In this document: positions 25,458-34,251 of the stretch, piece by piece | Position numbering within the stretch: the stretch's first letter is position 1 | Layout of the letters: each line of letters starts with the position of its first letter | From: an uncultured Oscillospiraceae bacterium | Lineage (GTDB): Bacteria > Bacillota > Clostridia > Oscillospirales > Oscillospiraceae | Length of the DNA stretch: 64,000 bases | Assembly: GCA_910588495.1 (NCBI GenBank) | Contig: CAJUPU010000001.1 | Coordinates: forward strand, 62,001 to 126,000 | Direction: 5' to 3' | Made by a program: the position numbers and the translations under genes | The notes under the pieces: generated by a model | What the model was told of the DNA's origin: nothing | The model's input: the letters and a program-made list of their open reading frames with translations, nothing else | Databases searched by the model: none

Positions 25458-26570
25458 TTATTTCATGAGCCCCGCCAGATTTTCGTAGATGTCCTGGGCT
25501 GCGCGGGGGGCGGCCAGCTCCTTCAGCGCCCGGCCCATGGCCGACCGGCGGGCGCCGTCCGCCAGCAGCTCCATGGCCGACCGGTACAGCCCCTCCCCGG
25601 TGCAGTCCTTCTCCTCGATCAGCTCCACCCCGCCCCGGCCGGCCAGCACCTTGGCGTTTTTGAATTGATGGTTGGCCGCCACGAAGGGAGAGGGCACCAG
25701 GATGGCGGGCTTGCCCAGGGCGGTGAGCTCCCCGATGGTGGACGCCCCCGCCCGGCAGATCACCAGGTCCGCCGCCGCCATCACCACCGGCATGTCGTCG
25801 ATGTAGGGCCGGATCTCCCGGTCCGTCACCGCTACGCCCCGCCTGGCCAGCTCGGCGGTCATGTCCTCGTAGTCCCGCCCAGCGGCGTGGACGTAGTGGA
25901 ACCGCCGGCCCTCGGCGGACCAGCGCTCCACCAGGTCCACCGTCTTTTCGCTCATGTGGCCCGCCCCCTGGGACCCCCAGAAGGAGATCACCAGGGGTTG
26001 GCTGTCCAGCAGTCCCAGCCTCAGCCTGGCCTGCTCCCGGTCCAGGGTGAAGAACTCCCCCCGCACGGGGGTGCCGGTGACGGCCACCCGTTTGGCGTCC
26101 TTATAGTACTCCGCCGCCTCGGGAAAGCCCACCATCACCAGGTCCACCTTGTTGGCCAGCGCCCGGGTGGTCAGCCCCGGGTAGGCGTTGGACTCGTGGA
26201 TCGCGCAGGGGATCCGCCGCCTCGCCGCCTCGTGGACGGCGGGATAGGAGGCGTATCCCCCCGTGCCCACCACCAGGTCCGGCTTGAATCGTTTCAGGAT
26301 GGAGGCGGCCTCATGCTGGCCCACGGGGAGCTTGAAGGCGCTGCTCACGTTGTGCTTGAGCACCTTCCAGCTCCAGGCGCGCTCGAAGGTGGACACCTTC
26401 ACCGTTTCGATGGGGTAGCCCGCCTGCTTCACCAGCCGCTGCTCCATCCCCCGCTCCGCCCCCACGAACAGGATCTCGCAGCCGGGGTGGCGCGCCTGGA
26501 ACTGCTGGGCCACCGCCAGAGCCGGGTTCACATGGCCCGCCGACCCGCCGCAGGTAAATATCACTCGCAA
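25458..26570 (-). CDS. murG: UDP-GlcNAc transferase MurG (lipid II synthesis)
   Basis: 370 residues from the TTG at 26570: AGGAGG is eight bases upstream and overlaps the GTG at 26579. GT-B fold. The N-terminal glycine loop TCGGSAGHVNPALA, VGTGGYASYPAV, then in the C-half SFWGSQGAGHMSE (a variant of the usual GGS-x-GA loop) and CRAGASTIGELTALGKPAILVPSP. It adds GlcNAc to lipid I on the inner face of the membrane. It follows ftsW by 12 bases. Confidence 0.95.
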   Translation of the reverse strand: MRVIFTCGGSAGHVNPALAVAQQFQARHPGCEILFVGAERGMEQRLVKQAGYPIETVKVSTFERAWSWKVLKHNVSSAFKLPVGQHEAASILKRFKPDLVVGTGGYASYPAVHEAARRRIPCAIHESNAYPGLTTRALANKVDLVMVGFPEAAEYYKDAKRVAVTGTPVRGEFFTLDREQARLRLGLLDSQPLVISFWGSQGAGHMSEKTVDLVERWSAEGRRFHYVHAAGRDYEDMTAELARRGVAVTDREIRPYIDDMPVVMAAADLVICRAGASTIGELTALGKPAILVPSPFVAANHQFKNAKVLAGRGGVELIEEKDCTGEGLYRSAMELLADGARRSAMGRALKELAAPRAAQDIYENLAGLMK

Positions 26571-26582
26571 AGAGCCCACCTC

Positions 26583-27812
26583 CTACTCCGCCTTGGGGGC
26601 GGCGATCTGTCTCGATACGCTCAATATCATGCCCATCTCCGCCAGCTGGATGGCCAGGGCCGTTCCGCCGTAGCTGAAAAAGGGCAGGGAGATGCCGGTG
26701 GGGGGCAGAAAGCCCGTCACCACACCGATGTTGAAAAAGGTCTGGAAGGCGGTCAGCGAGGTGATGCCCACCACCAGCAGCGTCCCGAACCGGTCCCGTG
26801 CGTGGAGGGCCAGCCAGTAGCCCCGGATGATCAGCATGGCGAACAGCGCCATGATGACGCAGGCCCCCACCATGCCCAGCTCCTCGCAGACGATGGAGAA
26901 GATGTAGTCGTTGTGCTCCTCCGGAAGGAAGGAGTACTTCTGGCGGCTGTTGCCCAATCCCACCCCCAAAAGCCCCCCGGAACCGATGGAGATCCGGGAC
27001 TGCCAGGGCTGATAGCCGCCCTTCTGGAGGTCGCTGAGGGGGTCCTGCCAAATCTCGATGCGTTTGGTCATGTATTCCGTCTGGGTGATGATGAACCACA
27101 GGGCCCCTCCCACGATCGCTCCCCCAATGGCGAACCAGCCCAGGGACACCCCGGCCGCGAACAGCACCGAGGCCGCCGCCACCACCACCAGCACCATGGC
27201 CGACATGTGGCCCTGGAGGGCGATGATGCCCAGCACCACCCCCAGCACCAGTCCATAGGGGACCAGCTCCAGCAGGCCCACCCGGTCCAGCCGGGCGGCC
27301 ATCCGGCCGGAGAAGGTGCGCTTGCTCCACTTTTTGGGCGGGCTGGGCTGCCCCGTCCGTTTGGACAGCCCGGCGGAAAAGAACATGATGACCCCCACCT
27401 TGGCGATCTCTGAGGGCTGGAAGCGGAGGGGTCCGATCTTGACCCACCGCAGCGCGCCTCCGCCCGACCGCCCAAAGTACGGGATGAACACCATCAGCAT
27501 CAGCACGATGGACGCCCCCAGCACGAACACGGACATCCAGCGGAAGTGCTGGTAATCGATCTTGGTGATGACATACATGGCGATGACGCCCAGCACCGCG
27601 AAGCCGAACTGCCGCTTGAAAAAGTAGAGCGGGTCCCCCTCGGTGTCGATGCCCGCGCTGCTGTTGTACATGGCGGAGGCGTAGGAGGCGGACAGCACCA
27701 TGATCAGACCGATGGCGACGAGCAGCATCACCAGGGCCAGAAAGGGCAGGTCGATGGGGCCCCGGGCCAGCTTCTGCTCGATGGTCAGGTCCCGTTTCGC
27801 TTTTCTGGCCAT
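26583..27812 (-). CDS. ftsW: SEDS peptidoglycan polymerase FtsW
   Basis: 409 residues, about ten membrane helices. SEDS marks: VLSASYASAM near the start, RWVKIGPLRFQPSEIAKVGVI, LQGHMSAMVLV, GLGNSRQKYSFLPEEHNDYIFSIVCEELG and the end TGISLPFFSYGGTALAIQLAEMGMILS. It polymerises lipid II at the septum with the SpoVD-type PBP. SpoVE, its spore counterpart, is indistinguishable by sequence alone. A G-rich ribosome site precedes the ATG. Confidence 0.93.
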   Translation of the reverse strand: MARKAKRDLTIEQKLARGPIDLPFLALVMLLVAIGLIMVLSASYASAMYNSSAGIDTEGDPLYFFKRQFGFAVLGVIAMYVITKIDYQHFRWMSVFVLGASIVLMLMVFIPYFGRSGGGALRWVKIGPLRFQPSEIAKVGVIMFFSAGLSKRTGQPSPPKKWSKRTFSGRMAARLDRVGLLELVPYGLVLGVVLGIIALQGHMSAMVLVVVAAASVLFAAGVSLGWFAIGGAIVGGALWFIITQTEYMTKRIEIWQDPLSDLQKGGYQPWQSRISIGSGGLLGVGLGNSRQKYSFLPEEHNDYIFSIVCEELGMVGACVIMALFAMLIIRGYWLALHARDRFGTLLVVGITSLTAFQTFFNIGVVTGFLPPTGISLPFFSYGGTALAIQLAEMGMILSVSRQIAAPKAE

Positions 27813-27959
27813 GGGCCCCGCCCCCCCCTTTCCCGTTGAAGCAACGTCCGCTCAGCGCCCTTTCCGCCTGCGGCGAAAACCGGGTCCGCTCCCTTGCTTC
27901 TCCTCTCCCCGCAAAGCCATAGGACGGCTTCGGGGGGATCCAAGTTCGATCCTTACCGC
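27813..27959 (-). other. Spacer between mraY and ftsW
   Basis: 147 bases where murD usually lies in dcw clusters. There is no ORF. It holds an imperfect stem CCCCGCAAAGCC/GGCTTCGGGGGG (27907-27937). No clear promoter was found. It may be the scar of a lost gene or a processing site. Confidence 0.5.
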
Positions 27960-28949
27960 TCAGATCGCATATCGATACATCACGCCGACAAAGGCCAGCA
28001 GACAAAACGCCACCGTGATCCCCGTGAAGGTGAGCACCACCCGCACCTCGCTCCAGCCGCCCAGCTCCAGATGGTGGTGGAGGGGGGCCATGCGGAAGAT
28101 GCGCTTGCCGTGGGTGAGTTTGAAGTAGCCCACCTGGAGGATGTCGCTCATGGTCTCGGCGATGTAGATGACGCCCACCGGCACCAGCACCAGCGGCGCG
28201 TCCAGGGCAAAGGCCATGCCGCACACCGCGCCCCCCAGGAACAGGGACCCGGTGTCCCCCATGAACACCTTGGCGGGGTGGAAATTATACACCAGGAAGC
28301 CCAGCAGCCCCCCCGCCAGCGCCCCGGCGAATATGCCCACCGCCCCCTTGTCCCACCACTGGGACAAAGCGGCGAAAAACACCGACACCGCCAGCGTCAC
28401 CGACCCGGCCAGGCCGTCCACCCCATCGGTGAGGTTGACCGAGTTGACGCAGCCCACGATGATGAAGGCGGCGAACACCAGGTACGCCCCCCAGGGCAGC
28501 GGCCAATACACGTTGACAAAGGGGACGTACAGGTTAGGGCTGAGGTGCCCTTGCCACCGCAGCAGGGCCAAAAAGGCGATGGCCGCCGCCAGCTGGAGCA
28601 AAAACTTCCACCCGGCGGTGAGGCCGGTGTTCTCGTGCTTGCGGATCTTGGCGTAGTCATCCACGAAGCCGATGGCCCCGCACACCAGGGCGAAGCCCAG
28701 CACGAACAGCGCTGAGAGATCCCCCGCCGCCATGTCCCGCCAGCCGAAGGCCAGCACCACGAATATGACCGCCGTGATGAACATGATGCCCCCCATGGTG
28801 GGAGTGCCCTCCTTGTTTTTGTGCCAGTTGGGACCGATCTCCTTGATGGACTGGCCCGCGTGAAGGGCCCGCAGGGCGGGAATGAGCACCCACCCCACCG
28901 CCGCCGAGACCACGAAGGCGGTCAGCGCCGCCAGCAGTATCCGTACCAT
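27960..28949 (-). CDS. mraY: Phospho-N-acetylmuramoyl-pentapeptide transferase
   Basis: 329 residues, ten membrane helices. It makes lipid I from UDP-MurNAc-pentapeptide and undecaprenyl phosphate. Conserved sites: KNKEGTPTMGGIMF, FVDDYAKIRK, NSVNLTDGVDGLAGS, VFMGDTGSLFLGG and APLHHHLELGGWSE. The Asp and His residues of the active site are all present. GGAGGAG precedes the ATG. Confidence 0.96.
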   Translation of the reverse strand: MVRILLAALTAFVVSAAVGWVLIPALRALHAGQSIKEIGPNWHKNKEGTPTMGGIMFITAVIFVVLAFGWRDMAAGDLSALFVLGFALVCGAIGFVDDYAKIRKHENTGLTAGWKFLLQLAAAIAFLALLRWQGHLSPNLYVPFVNVYWPLPWGAYLVFAAFIIVGCVNSVNLTDGVDGLAGSVTLAVSVFFAALSQWWDKGAVGIFAGALAGGLLGFLVYNFHPAKVFMGDTGSLFLGGAVCGMAFALDAPLVLVPVGVIYIAETMSDILQVGYFKLTHGKRIFRMAPLHHHLELGGWSEVRVVLTFTGITVAFCLLAFVGVMYRYAI

Positions 28950-28991
28950 AATTTTCTCCTCCGCACTCTCTTTTGTGTTTCCCGTTCTCTC

Positions 28992-29501
28992 TCAACTGCT
29001 CAACCGTTCGGCCGCTTCCGGCAGGGGGACGCCCAGGGCCAGCGCCCCCGCCAGCGCCGCCAGATGGTCGTAGAGCCTGGGGCTGTCTCCCGCGCTCACC
29101 CGGACCCGGGCCAGCTCTCCCCCGGCCAGGGCCTCGAACTCCAGCCGCTCCCCCCGGAGGCGGACGTTTTTCGCCGTCAGGTCCGCCTGGGGCCGCCCGT
29201 CGGAGTAGGCGTACACCGCCCCGGGCCGCGCCCCGGCCAGCCGCCGCCCCTCCGGGTCGTCCAGCCCCACCACCGTCACCTCCGCCCGGCGGGCCAGCGC
29301 CCAGCGGGCGGCGGCGCAGCCGCTCAGTGTGGGGTGGGCGGGGTGGTCGAAGTTCTCCACCACCACCGCCCGATACCGCCGCCCCTCGTCCCACACCGCC
29401 TGGCAGGGGGTGAGCTCCACCACCGGGCCGGGCAGGAGCGTGCGCAGCAGCTGGGCGGTGAGGGTCCCTCCCCGGCCCACCACGGCCACCGGGGCGTCCA
29501 T
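28992..29501 (-). CDS. Small Mur-ligase-like protein, probably not catalytic
   Basis: 169 residues from the ATG at 29501, AGGGG just upstream; it starts eight bases past the spoVD stop. Mur ligases are about 450-500 residues. The order of segments follows the Mur central domain: VAVVGRGGTLTAQLLRTLL at the P-loop site but with the GKT lost, VVVENFDHPAHPTLSG and VVGLDDPEGRRLAG like the DHLD and NADDP parts, then ADLTAKNVRL and LYDHLAALAGALALGVPLPEAAERL like the end of the domain. The ligand and C-terminal domains are missing. It occupies the murE/murF slot. It may be a scaffold protein or a decaying gene; the frame is intact. Confidence 0.7.
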   Translation of the reverse strand: MDAPVAVVGRGGTLTAQLLRTLLPGPVVELTPCQAVWDEGRRYRAVVVENFDHPAHPTLSGCAAARWALARRAEVTVVGLDDPEGRRLAGARPGAVYAYSDGRPQADLTAKNVRLRGERLEFEALAGGELARVRVSAGDSPRLYDHLAALAGALALGVPLPEAAERLSS

Positions 29502-29508
29502 CGTGCCC

Positions 29509-31923
29509 CTATCCAGCATGGTCTCCATATTCGATATCGCTCACGAATCTTACCTCCACCACCGTTCCGGGGGACACCATGACGCCCGGGTCCACCGACT
29601 GGGCGGCCATCACCGCCGTGGCGTCGGAATCCACCACGCCGGTGGCCCGCATGAACAGTCCCAGCTCCTCCAGCCTGGTCTTGGCCGCCGTGGGGCTCAG
29701 GCCGGACAGGTCGGGGGTCTCCACCTGATCCGCCGGGGCCTCGTCCCCCAGGTACAAGATCACGTTGGACTTGCCCGGGATGGGCACGCCGGCGGCGGGC
29801 ACCTGATGGGTGACGATGCTGCCCGTGCCCACGGTGCGGCACTCGAAGCCCGCGTTCTGGATGGCCCCCTTGGCCACCGTCAGCTCCCTGCCCACCACAT
29901 AGGGCATGGGGGCGTCCGCCATGCTCAGCTCGTCGGCGCTGTACTGCTTCTCGATGCCCATATAGTCCAGGATGTTGGCGATCAGCGCCCCCGCCATGGG
30001 GGCGGCGATGTTACCGCCACTGATGTAGGTGCCACCGGCGGTCTGGCTGGACCCCGCCGGGGAGCGCTTGGGGGTATCATATACCACCAGCACCAGTACC
30101 TGGGGATCGTCCGCCGGGGCAAAGCCCATGAAGGAGCACATGACGTCATTGTCATAGCCGGGTTCGTACTTCCGGTCCAACAGCTCGGAGGTGCCCGTTT
30201 TGCCGCCGATGGAGTAGCCGATCATGGAGGCGTTGTGGCCGGAGCCGCTGGCCACCACCTGCTCCAAAATGCTCCGCACCTTGTCGGCGGTGGACTCGCT
30301 GATCACCTGGCGCACCTCCACCGTCTCGTGGTAGAACACGGTGTTCCCGTCCCTGTCGCTGACGGACTGCACCACATAGGGCTGGAGCAGATGCCCGCCG
30401 TTGATCACGGCGGCGAAGGCGCAGATCATCTCCAGGGGGGTCACCTTGAAGCGCTGGCCGAAGGAGGAGGTGGCCAGCTCCTGGGACTGGGCGGCAGGGA
30501 TGCTCTTGAAGTAATCCTCCGCCCAGAAGATCCCCTTCTCCTCCCCCGCCAGGTCGATGCCGGTCTTTTCGAACAGGCCGAAGTCCTTCCAGTATTTCCA
30601 GGAGGTCTCCTGGCCGATCTCCTCCGCGATGTCCATCAGGGCCACGTTGCAGGAGTTCATCACCGCTTTGGTGACATCCTGCTGCCCGTGCCCGCCCTTT
30701 TTGTGGCAGCTGATGGACTTGCCGCCCACCGTCTTGCTCCCGCCGCAGTAATAGGTGCTGTCCAGCGAGATGACTCCCTCCTCCAGGCCGATGGCCACGG
30801 TGATGGGCTTGAACACCGACCCGGGCTCATAGGTCTCGTCCAGGGTGCGGTTGCGCATCTGCTTGTTCCAGGCGGCCTTCCACGCGGCGTTGGCCGCCTC
30901 GTCCCCCTGCTCCGCCGCCACCCGCTCCACCTCCGCATTCAGCTCATCGCTGAGGATGGCGCTCCAGTTGTTGGGGTCGAAGTCCGGAGAACTGGCCATG
31001 GCCAGCACCGCCCCGGTCTGTGGGTCGATGGCCAGGCCGAAGGCCCCCGCCTGCACGTCGTAGGTCTCGATGCCCTCCGCCAGGGTCTGCTCCAGCATGG
31101 CCTGGATCCGCTCGTCCAGGGTGAGGTCCACGTCGTAGCCGTTTTCCGCATCGAAATACATCTCATAGCCGGAGATCATCTCCTGGCCCCAGCCGTTTTT
31201 GGAGGTGACCACCCGCCCCAGCTCGCCGGACAGGGCGTCCTCATACCGGGCCTCCACCCCCATGGCCCCCACCTTGTTCTCCCCGCTGGTCTCGTTCTGG
31301 TTCATATAGCCCAGCACGTGGGAGGCAATGGAGGAAAAGGGGTAGTACCGCTTGCTGCTGGGGGTGAGATACAAAAGCCCGGTGATCCGGTTCTCGCTGG
31401 TGAACTCCCGGACCTTTTCCGCGTCCTCCTCCTCCAGCTCCTTGTACAGCACCTCATAGCCGGAATCGGTGCGCTCGATGGTCTTCCAGAGCCGCTCCTT
31501 GTCATAGCCCAGGGTGCCCGACACCCAGTCCACGATCAGCTCCCGCAGGTCGTACACGGCCTTCTCATAGGCGGCCTGATCCAGCTTGCCGTTCTCGTCC
31601 TTGTACTTCTCCTTGTCGATGGCGCGCACCACCCCCATGGGGGACAGGATGAGCTTGTAGACCGTGGCGGACATGGCCATGGCCCGGCCCTCCCGGTCGT
31701 AGATGGTGCCCCGGTCGGCGGGGACGGACACGCTCTTGGTCTGCTGGTTGGCGGCCCGCTCCTGCCACTGCTCGTGTTCCACGATCTGGAGGCGGTAGAG
31801 CTGGGCCGCCAGGGGCAGGAACATCCCCACCCCCAGCGTTGCCATCAGAAAGATGGTGCGCCGGAACAGGCTCCGGTTGTTTTTGCCCTCCGAGCGGCGG
31901 GGCTTGTGGTCCAGGTCCTTCAT
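29509..31923 (-). CDS. spoVD: SpoVD/PBP2-type class B penicillin-binding protein with PASTA domains
   Basis: 804 residues from the ATG at 31923, AGGAG eight bases upstream. Membrane helix at about 22-41, dimerisation region with ADRGTIYDREGRAMA, then the transpeptidase: S369-VFK, S424-CN and K575-TG. Two PASTA-like domains fill about 665-804. Class B PBPs cross-link septal or spore wall. The PASTA tail and dcw location fit SpoVD, though it may be the sole division PBP of the cluster. The end touches the small Mur-like gene. Confidence 0.94.
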   Translation of the reverse strand: MKDLDHKPRRSEGKNNRSLFRRTIFLMATLGVGMFLPLAAQLYRLQIVEHEQWQERAANQQTKSVSVPADRGTIYDREGRAMAMSATVYKLILSPMGVVRAIDKEKYKDENGKLDQAAYEKAVYDLRELIVDWVSGTLGYDKERLWKTIERTDSGYEVLYKELEEEDAEKVREFTSENRITGLLYLTPSSKRYYPFSSIASHVLGYMNQNETSGENKVGAMGVEARYEDALSGELGRVVTSKNGWGQEMISGYEMYFDAENGYDVDLTLDERIQAMLEQTLAEGIETYDVQAGAFGLAIDPQTGAVLAMASSPDFDPNNWSAILSDELNAEVERVAAEQGDEAANAAWKAAWNKQMRNRTLDETYEPGSVFKPITVAIGLEEGVISLDSTYYCGGSKTVGGKSISCHKKGGHGQQDVTKAVMNSCNVALMDIAEEIGQETSWKYWKDFGLFEKTGIDLAGEEKGIFWAEDYFKSIPAAQSQELATSSFGQRFKVTPLEMICAFAAVINGGHLLQPYVVQSVSDRDGNTVFYHETVEVRQVISESTADKVRSILEQVVASGSGHNASMIGYSIGGKTGTSELLDRKYEPGYDNDVMCSFMGFAPADDPQVLVLVVYDTPKRSPAGSSQTAGGTYISGGNIAAPMAGALIANILDYMGIEKQYSADELSMADAPMPYVVGRELTVAKGAIQNAGFECRTVGTGSIVTHQVPAAGVPIPGKSNVILYLGDEAPADQVETPDLSGLSPTAAKTRLEELGLFMRATGVVDSDATAVMAAQSVDPGVMVSPGTVVEVRFVSDIEYGDHAG

Positions 31924-31962
31924 GGGCTTTGCTCCTGTCCTTCCATTCACAGAGTCGATGGG

Positions 31963-32005
31963 GCGAGGGGCGCTGGGGACCCTGTGCATCCCTCGCGCCC
32001 CTCGC
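31963..32005 (-). other. Hairpin in the ftsL-spoVD gap
   Basis: GCGAGGGGCGC (31963-31973) pairs perfectly with GCGCCCCTCGC (31995-32005) in the leader of spoVD. There is no U-run, so it may be a processing or stabilising stem. Confidence 0.5.
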
Positions 32006-32045
32006 GTCTCTCTATAGGGTCAATGTATGTGCCAAGCCGCGCCCC

Positions 32046-32621
32046 TTATGACACCAGCCCGGCAAAAAACCGCTCCGCCCGCTGGAGCAGACCGGACAGC
32101 CCCTCCCCCGCGCCGTCATAGTACACCACCCGGTCCCCGCCGGACAGGTCCAGGTACACCGTCTGCCCCACGCCGGGGCGGACCATGGAGCCGTCGGACA
32201 GGAACTGTTTCTCGATGGCCTCCAGGTCGAACACCAGCTCATATTTGGCCTGGAGGGTGCGCCCCTCGTCCTGGAGGTCGGACAGCTGGGCGCGCAGATC
32301 CACGATGTCGCTGTTGGCCACCGCCAGCTTGGCGCAGCTCACCACCAGCAGCCAGGCGCAGGCCAGCACCGCGAACAGCCCCACCACGGTGAAGGGGGCC
32401 ACGGCGCTCTGGGTCCGTACCTGGACGTCGGGCCGTACTGCCGGGCGGCGTCGGGGCCGGGGCTGGGGACGGCGGGCAGGCTCGGGCCGCCGGACGGTGT
32501 TCCCCCGCACCAGCTCCCGGCGGGAGGACCTGCGGGCGCTCTCCTGCTCGAACTCGGGCTGGTAGGCCACGCTGCCGTTGGTGCGGTATCGCCTTGTATC
32601 CTTCCTGCGCTCAGCCGCCAT
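32046..32621 (-). CDS. ftsL: Cell division protein FtsL
   Basis: 191 residues from the ATG at 32621, AAAGGAG upstream. A long basic N-tail rich in Arg and Pro (to about 85), one membrane helix at about 92-112 (VGLFAVLACAWLLVVSCAKL), then a coiled coil with heptads (DIVDLRAQLSDLQDEGRTLQ). Sequence identity in FtsL is always low; the call rests on this layout and the position between rsmH and spoVD. The N-tail is longer than usual and the C-tail of about 50 residues is unfamiliar. Confidence 0.82.
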   Translation of the reverse strand: MAAERRKDTRRYRTNGSVAYQPEFEQESARRSSRRELVRGNTVRRPEPARRPQPRPRRRPAVRPDVQVRTQSAVAPFTVVGLFAVLACAWLLVVSCAKLAVANSDIVDLRAQLSDLQDEGRTLQAKYELVFDLEAIEKQFLSDGSMVRPGVGQTVYLDLSGGDRVVYYDGAGEGLSGLLQRAERFFAGLVS

Positions 32622-32678
32622 AGGGCACTCTCCTTTGTGCTTGGTCCATGCCCCACCGCGGTCCCGCAGGGTCAAGGG

Positions 32679-33617
32679 TCACAACTTTTCCGCGATCCTG
32701 AGCTTTGCGCTCCTGGCCCGCGGGTTCTCTTCCAGTTCTCTGGCCGACGCCGTGATGGGCCGCTTGCCCACCAGCCTCGCCCTGGGTTTCTTCCCGCACA
32801 CGCACACCGGGAAATCCGGCGGGCAGGTGCACCCTTTGGCCCACGCTGCGTAAGCCGTTTTCACCAGCCGGTCCTCCAGGGAGTGGAAGGAGATGACCGC
32901 CAGCCGCCCCCCGGCGTTCAGCGCGTCCAGCGCGCCCTCCAGCAGCCGCTCCACCTCGCCCAGCTCGTCGTTGACGGCGATGCGCACGGCCTGGAAGGAC
33001 CGCTTGGCGGGGTGCTGCTTCTCCCGGCGCGCCTTGGCGGGCATGGCCTGGCGGATGAGCTCCGCCAGCTCCCCGGTGGTCTCGATGGGCGCTTGCTCCC
33101 GGCGGCGGGCGATGGCTGCGGCGATGGGGCCGGAGTACCGCTCCTCCCCGTACTGCCACAAGATCCGCCTCAGCTCCTCCTGGCTCCAGCCGTTCACCAC
33201 CTCCCGGGCGGTGAGGGGGGCGGACTGGTCCATGCGCATATCCAGCGGGGCGTCCTGGAGGTAGGAGAACCCCCGGCTGCCGTCGTCCAGCTGGGGGGAG
33301 GACACCCCCAGGTCGAACAGCATCCCGTCCACCCCGTCCACCCCCAGCGAAGCGAGGATGGCGGTCAGGTCGCCGAAGTTCCCCCGCACCAGGGTCACCT
33401 TATCCATGTGGCCCGCCAGGCGGGCGGGGGCGGCGTCCAGGGCGGCCTTGTCCCGGTCGATAGCGATGAGCCGCCCGGTGGTCAGCCCCTTGACGATCTC
33501 TAAAGAGTGGCCCGCCCGCCCCAGGGTGCCGTCCACATAGATCCCATCGGGGCGGATATCCAGTCCATCCAGGCACTCCTCCAGGAGCACCGGCTTGTGG
33601 GTGTAGTCCATGCTCAT
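32679..33617 (-). CDS. rsmH: 16S rRNA (cytosine-1402-N4)-methyltransferase
   Basis: 312 residues from the ATG overlapping the mraZ stop (ATGA). Start HKPVLLEECLDGL, SAM site VDGTLGRAGHS, FDLGVSSPQLDDGSRGFSY, LDMRMDQS, KRSFQAVRIAVNDEL and ISFHSLEDRLVK are RsmH signatures. Normally second in the dcw cluster. The C-terminal CTCPPDFPVCVCGKKPRA is the Cys-rich tail common in this family. Confidence 0.95.
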   Translation of the reverse strand: MSMDYTHKPVLLEECLDGLDIRPDGIYVDGTLGRAGHSLEIVKGLTTGRLIAIDRDKAALDAAPARLAGHMDKVTLVRGNFGDLTAILASLGVDGVDGMLFDLGVSSPQLDDGSRGFSYLQDAPLDMRMDQSAPLTAREVVNGWSQEELRRILWQYGEERYSGPIAAAIARRREQAPIETTGELAELIRQAMPAKARREKQHPAKRSFQAVRIAVNDELGEVERLLEGALDALNAGGRLAVISFHSLEDRLVKTAYAAWAKGCTCPPDFPVCVCGKKPRARLVGKRPITASARELEENPRARSAKLRIAEKL

Positions 33618-34030
33618 ATGCCCAGGCCCCTCATCAGGTTGGCGATGGTCTCCGGGTTGAGCTGCTGGCGGGTCTTGGCCTTCCAGTTGTCCGCGCTCCA
33701 GATCTGAGCCCGGTCGTTGTTGCCGGTGACCACCACGTCCCGGTCGATCTTGGCGTAGTCCTTCAAATAGGAGGGGATCTGGAAGCGCCACTGCTTGTCC
33801 GCCTCACACAGCTGGGCGGAGGCGAAGAACAGGTCCATGGAGGCGGCGTCGGTAGTGGACAGCTCGGACACCCGGGCGCGCAGCCGCTCCCACGTCTCCA
33901 TGGGATAGAGGGTCAGGTTCTCCTTCACCCCCACCGCCAGGTAAAAGGTGGAGCCCAGCTTGTCCCGCAGCTTGGAGGGCACGATGAGGCGGCCGGCGTT
34001 GTCGATGCTGTGCTCATAGGTGCCGGTCAT
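33614..34030 (-). CDS. mraZ: Transcriptional regulator MraZ
   Basis: 138 residues from the ATG at 34030. Two SpoVT-AbrB-like DXXXR units: DNAGRLIVPSKLRD near residue 9 and DKQWRFQIPSYLKDYAKI near 80. MraZ forms rings that bind short repeats before its own gene and controls the dcw cluster. Such repeats overlap the ribosome site and leader here. It is the first gene after the dcw promoter. Confidence 0.95.
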   Translation of the reverse strand: MTGTYEHSIDNAGRLIVPSKLRDKLGSTFYLAVGVKENLTLYPMETWERLRARVSELSTTDAASMDLFFASAQLCEADKQWRFQIPSYLKDYAKIDRDVVVTGNNDRAQIWSADNWKAKTRQQLNPETIANLMRGLGI

Positions 34031-34085
34031 CCCACTCCCTCCATTTCCCTCCTGTTTATAGCAGACTTGCTCCATTTCCCTCCAC
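34031..34085 (-). promoter_or_regulatory. MraZ boxes
   Basis: On the minus strand GTGGAGGGAAATGGAG (34085-34070) and GGAGGGAAATGGAGGGAGTGGG (split over 34052-34031) repeat a GGAG/TGGG unit with a period of ten bases. Such evenly spaced repeats next to mraZ are its known type of binding site. The proximal group also contains the ribosome site, so MraZ could block translation start as well. Confidence 0.6.
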
Positions 34086-34095
34086 TACGCCTCTC

Positions 34096-34124
34096 AGTAT
34101 ACCGTAGCCACCCATAAAATGCAA
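34096..34124 (-). promoter_or_regulatory. dcw (mraZ) promoter
   Basis: On the minus strand TTGCAT (34124-34119), 17-base spacer, TATACT (34101-34096). Transcription should start just before the MraZ boxes. Confidence 0.75.
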
Positions 34125-34251
34125 GAACTTTTTTTCGGTGAAATCGCCCATTTTCCGCTCTTGACCGGCGGAATTCAATCGAACGCCCATTCGTTGGCAA
34201 TGGGCGGACCCCGCTCCTCGCAAGGGATACGGGGCCTGGCGGAGGGCGTCA

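Noticed and set aside
26311..28224. 637-codon minus-strand frame over ftsW and the mraY-ftsW spacer
   Set aside because: Out-of-frame shadow of ftsW and mraY, with Arg/Gly-rich composition. It does not encode MurD: no P-loop or ligase motif is found.
29329..32121. 930-codon open frame on the plus strand opposite spoVD
   Set aside because: It is the antisense shadow of a GC-rich gene: spoVD has all catalytic motifs, a ribosome site and operon context, and the plus-strand product is a low-complexity Gly/His/Val/Leu string.
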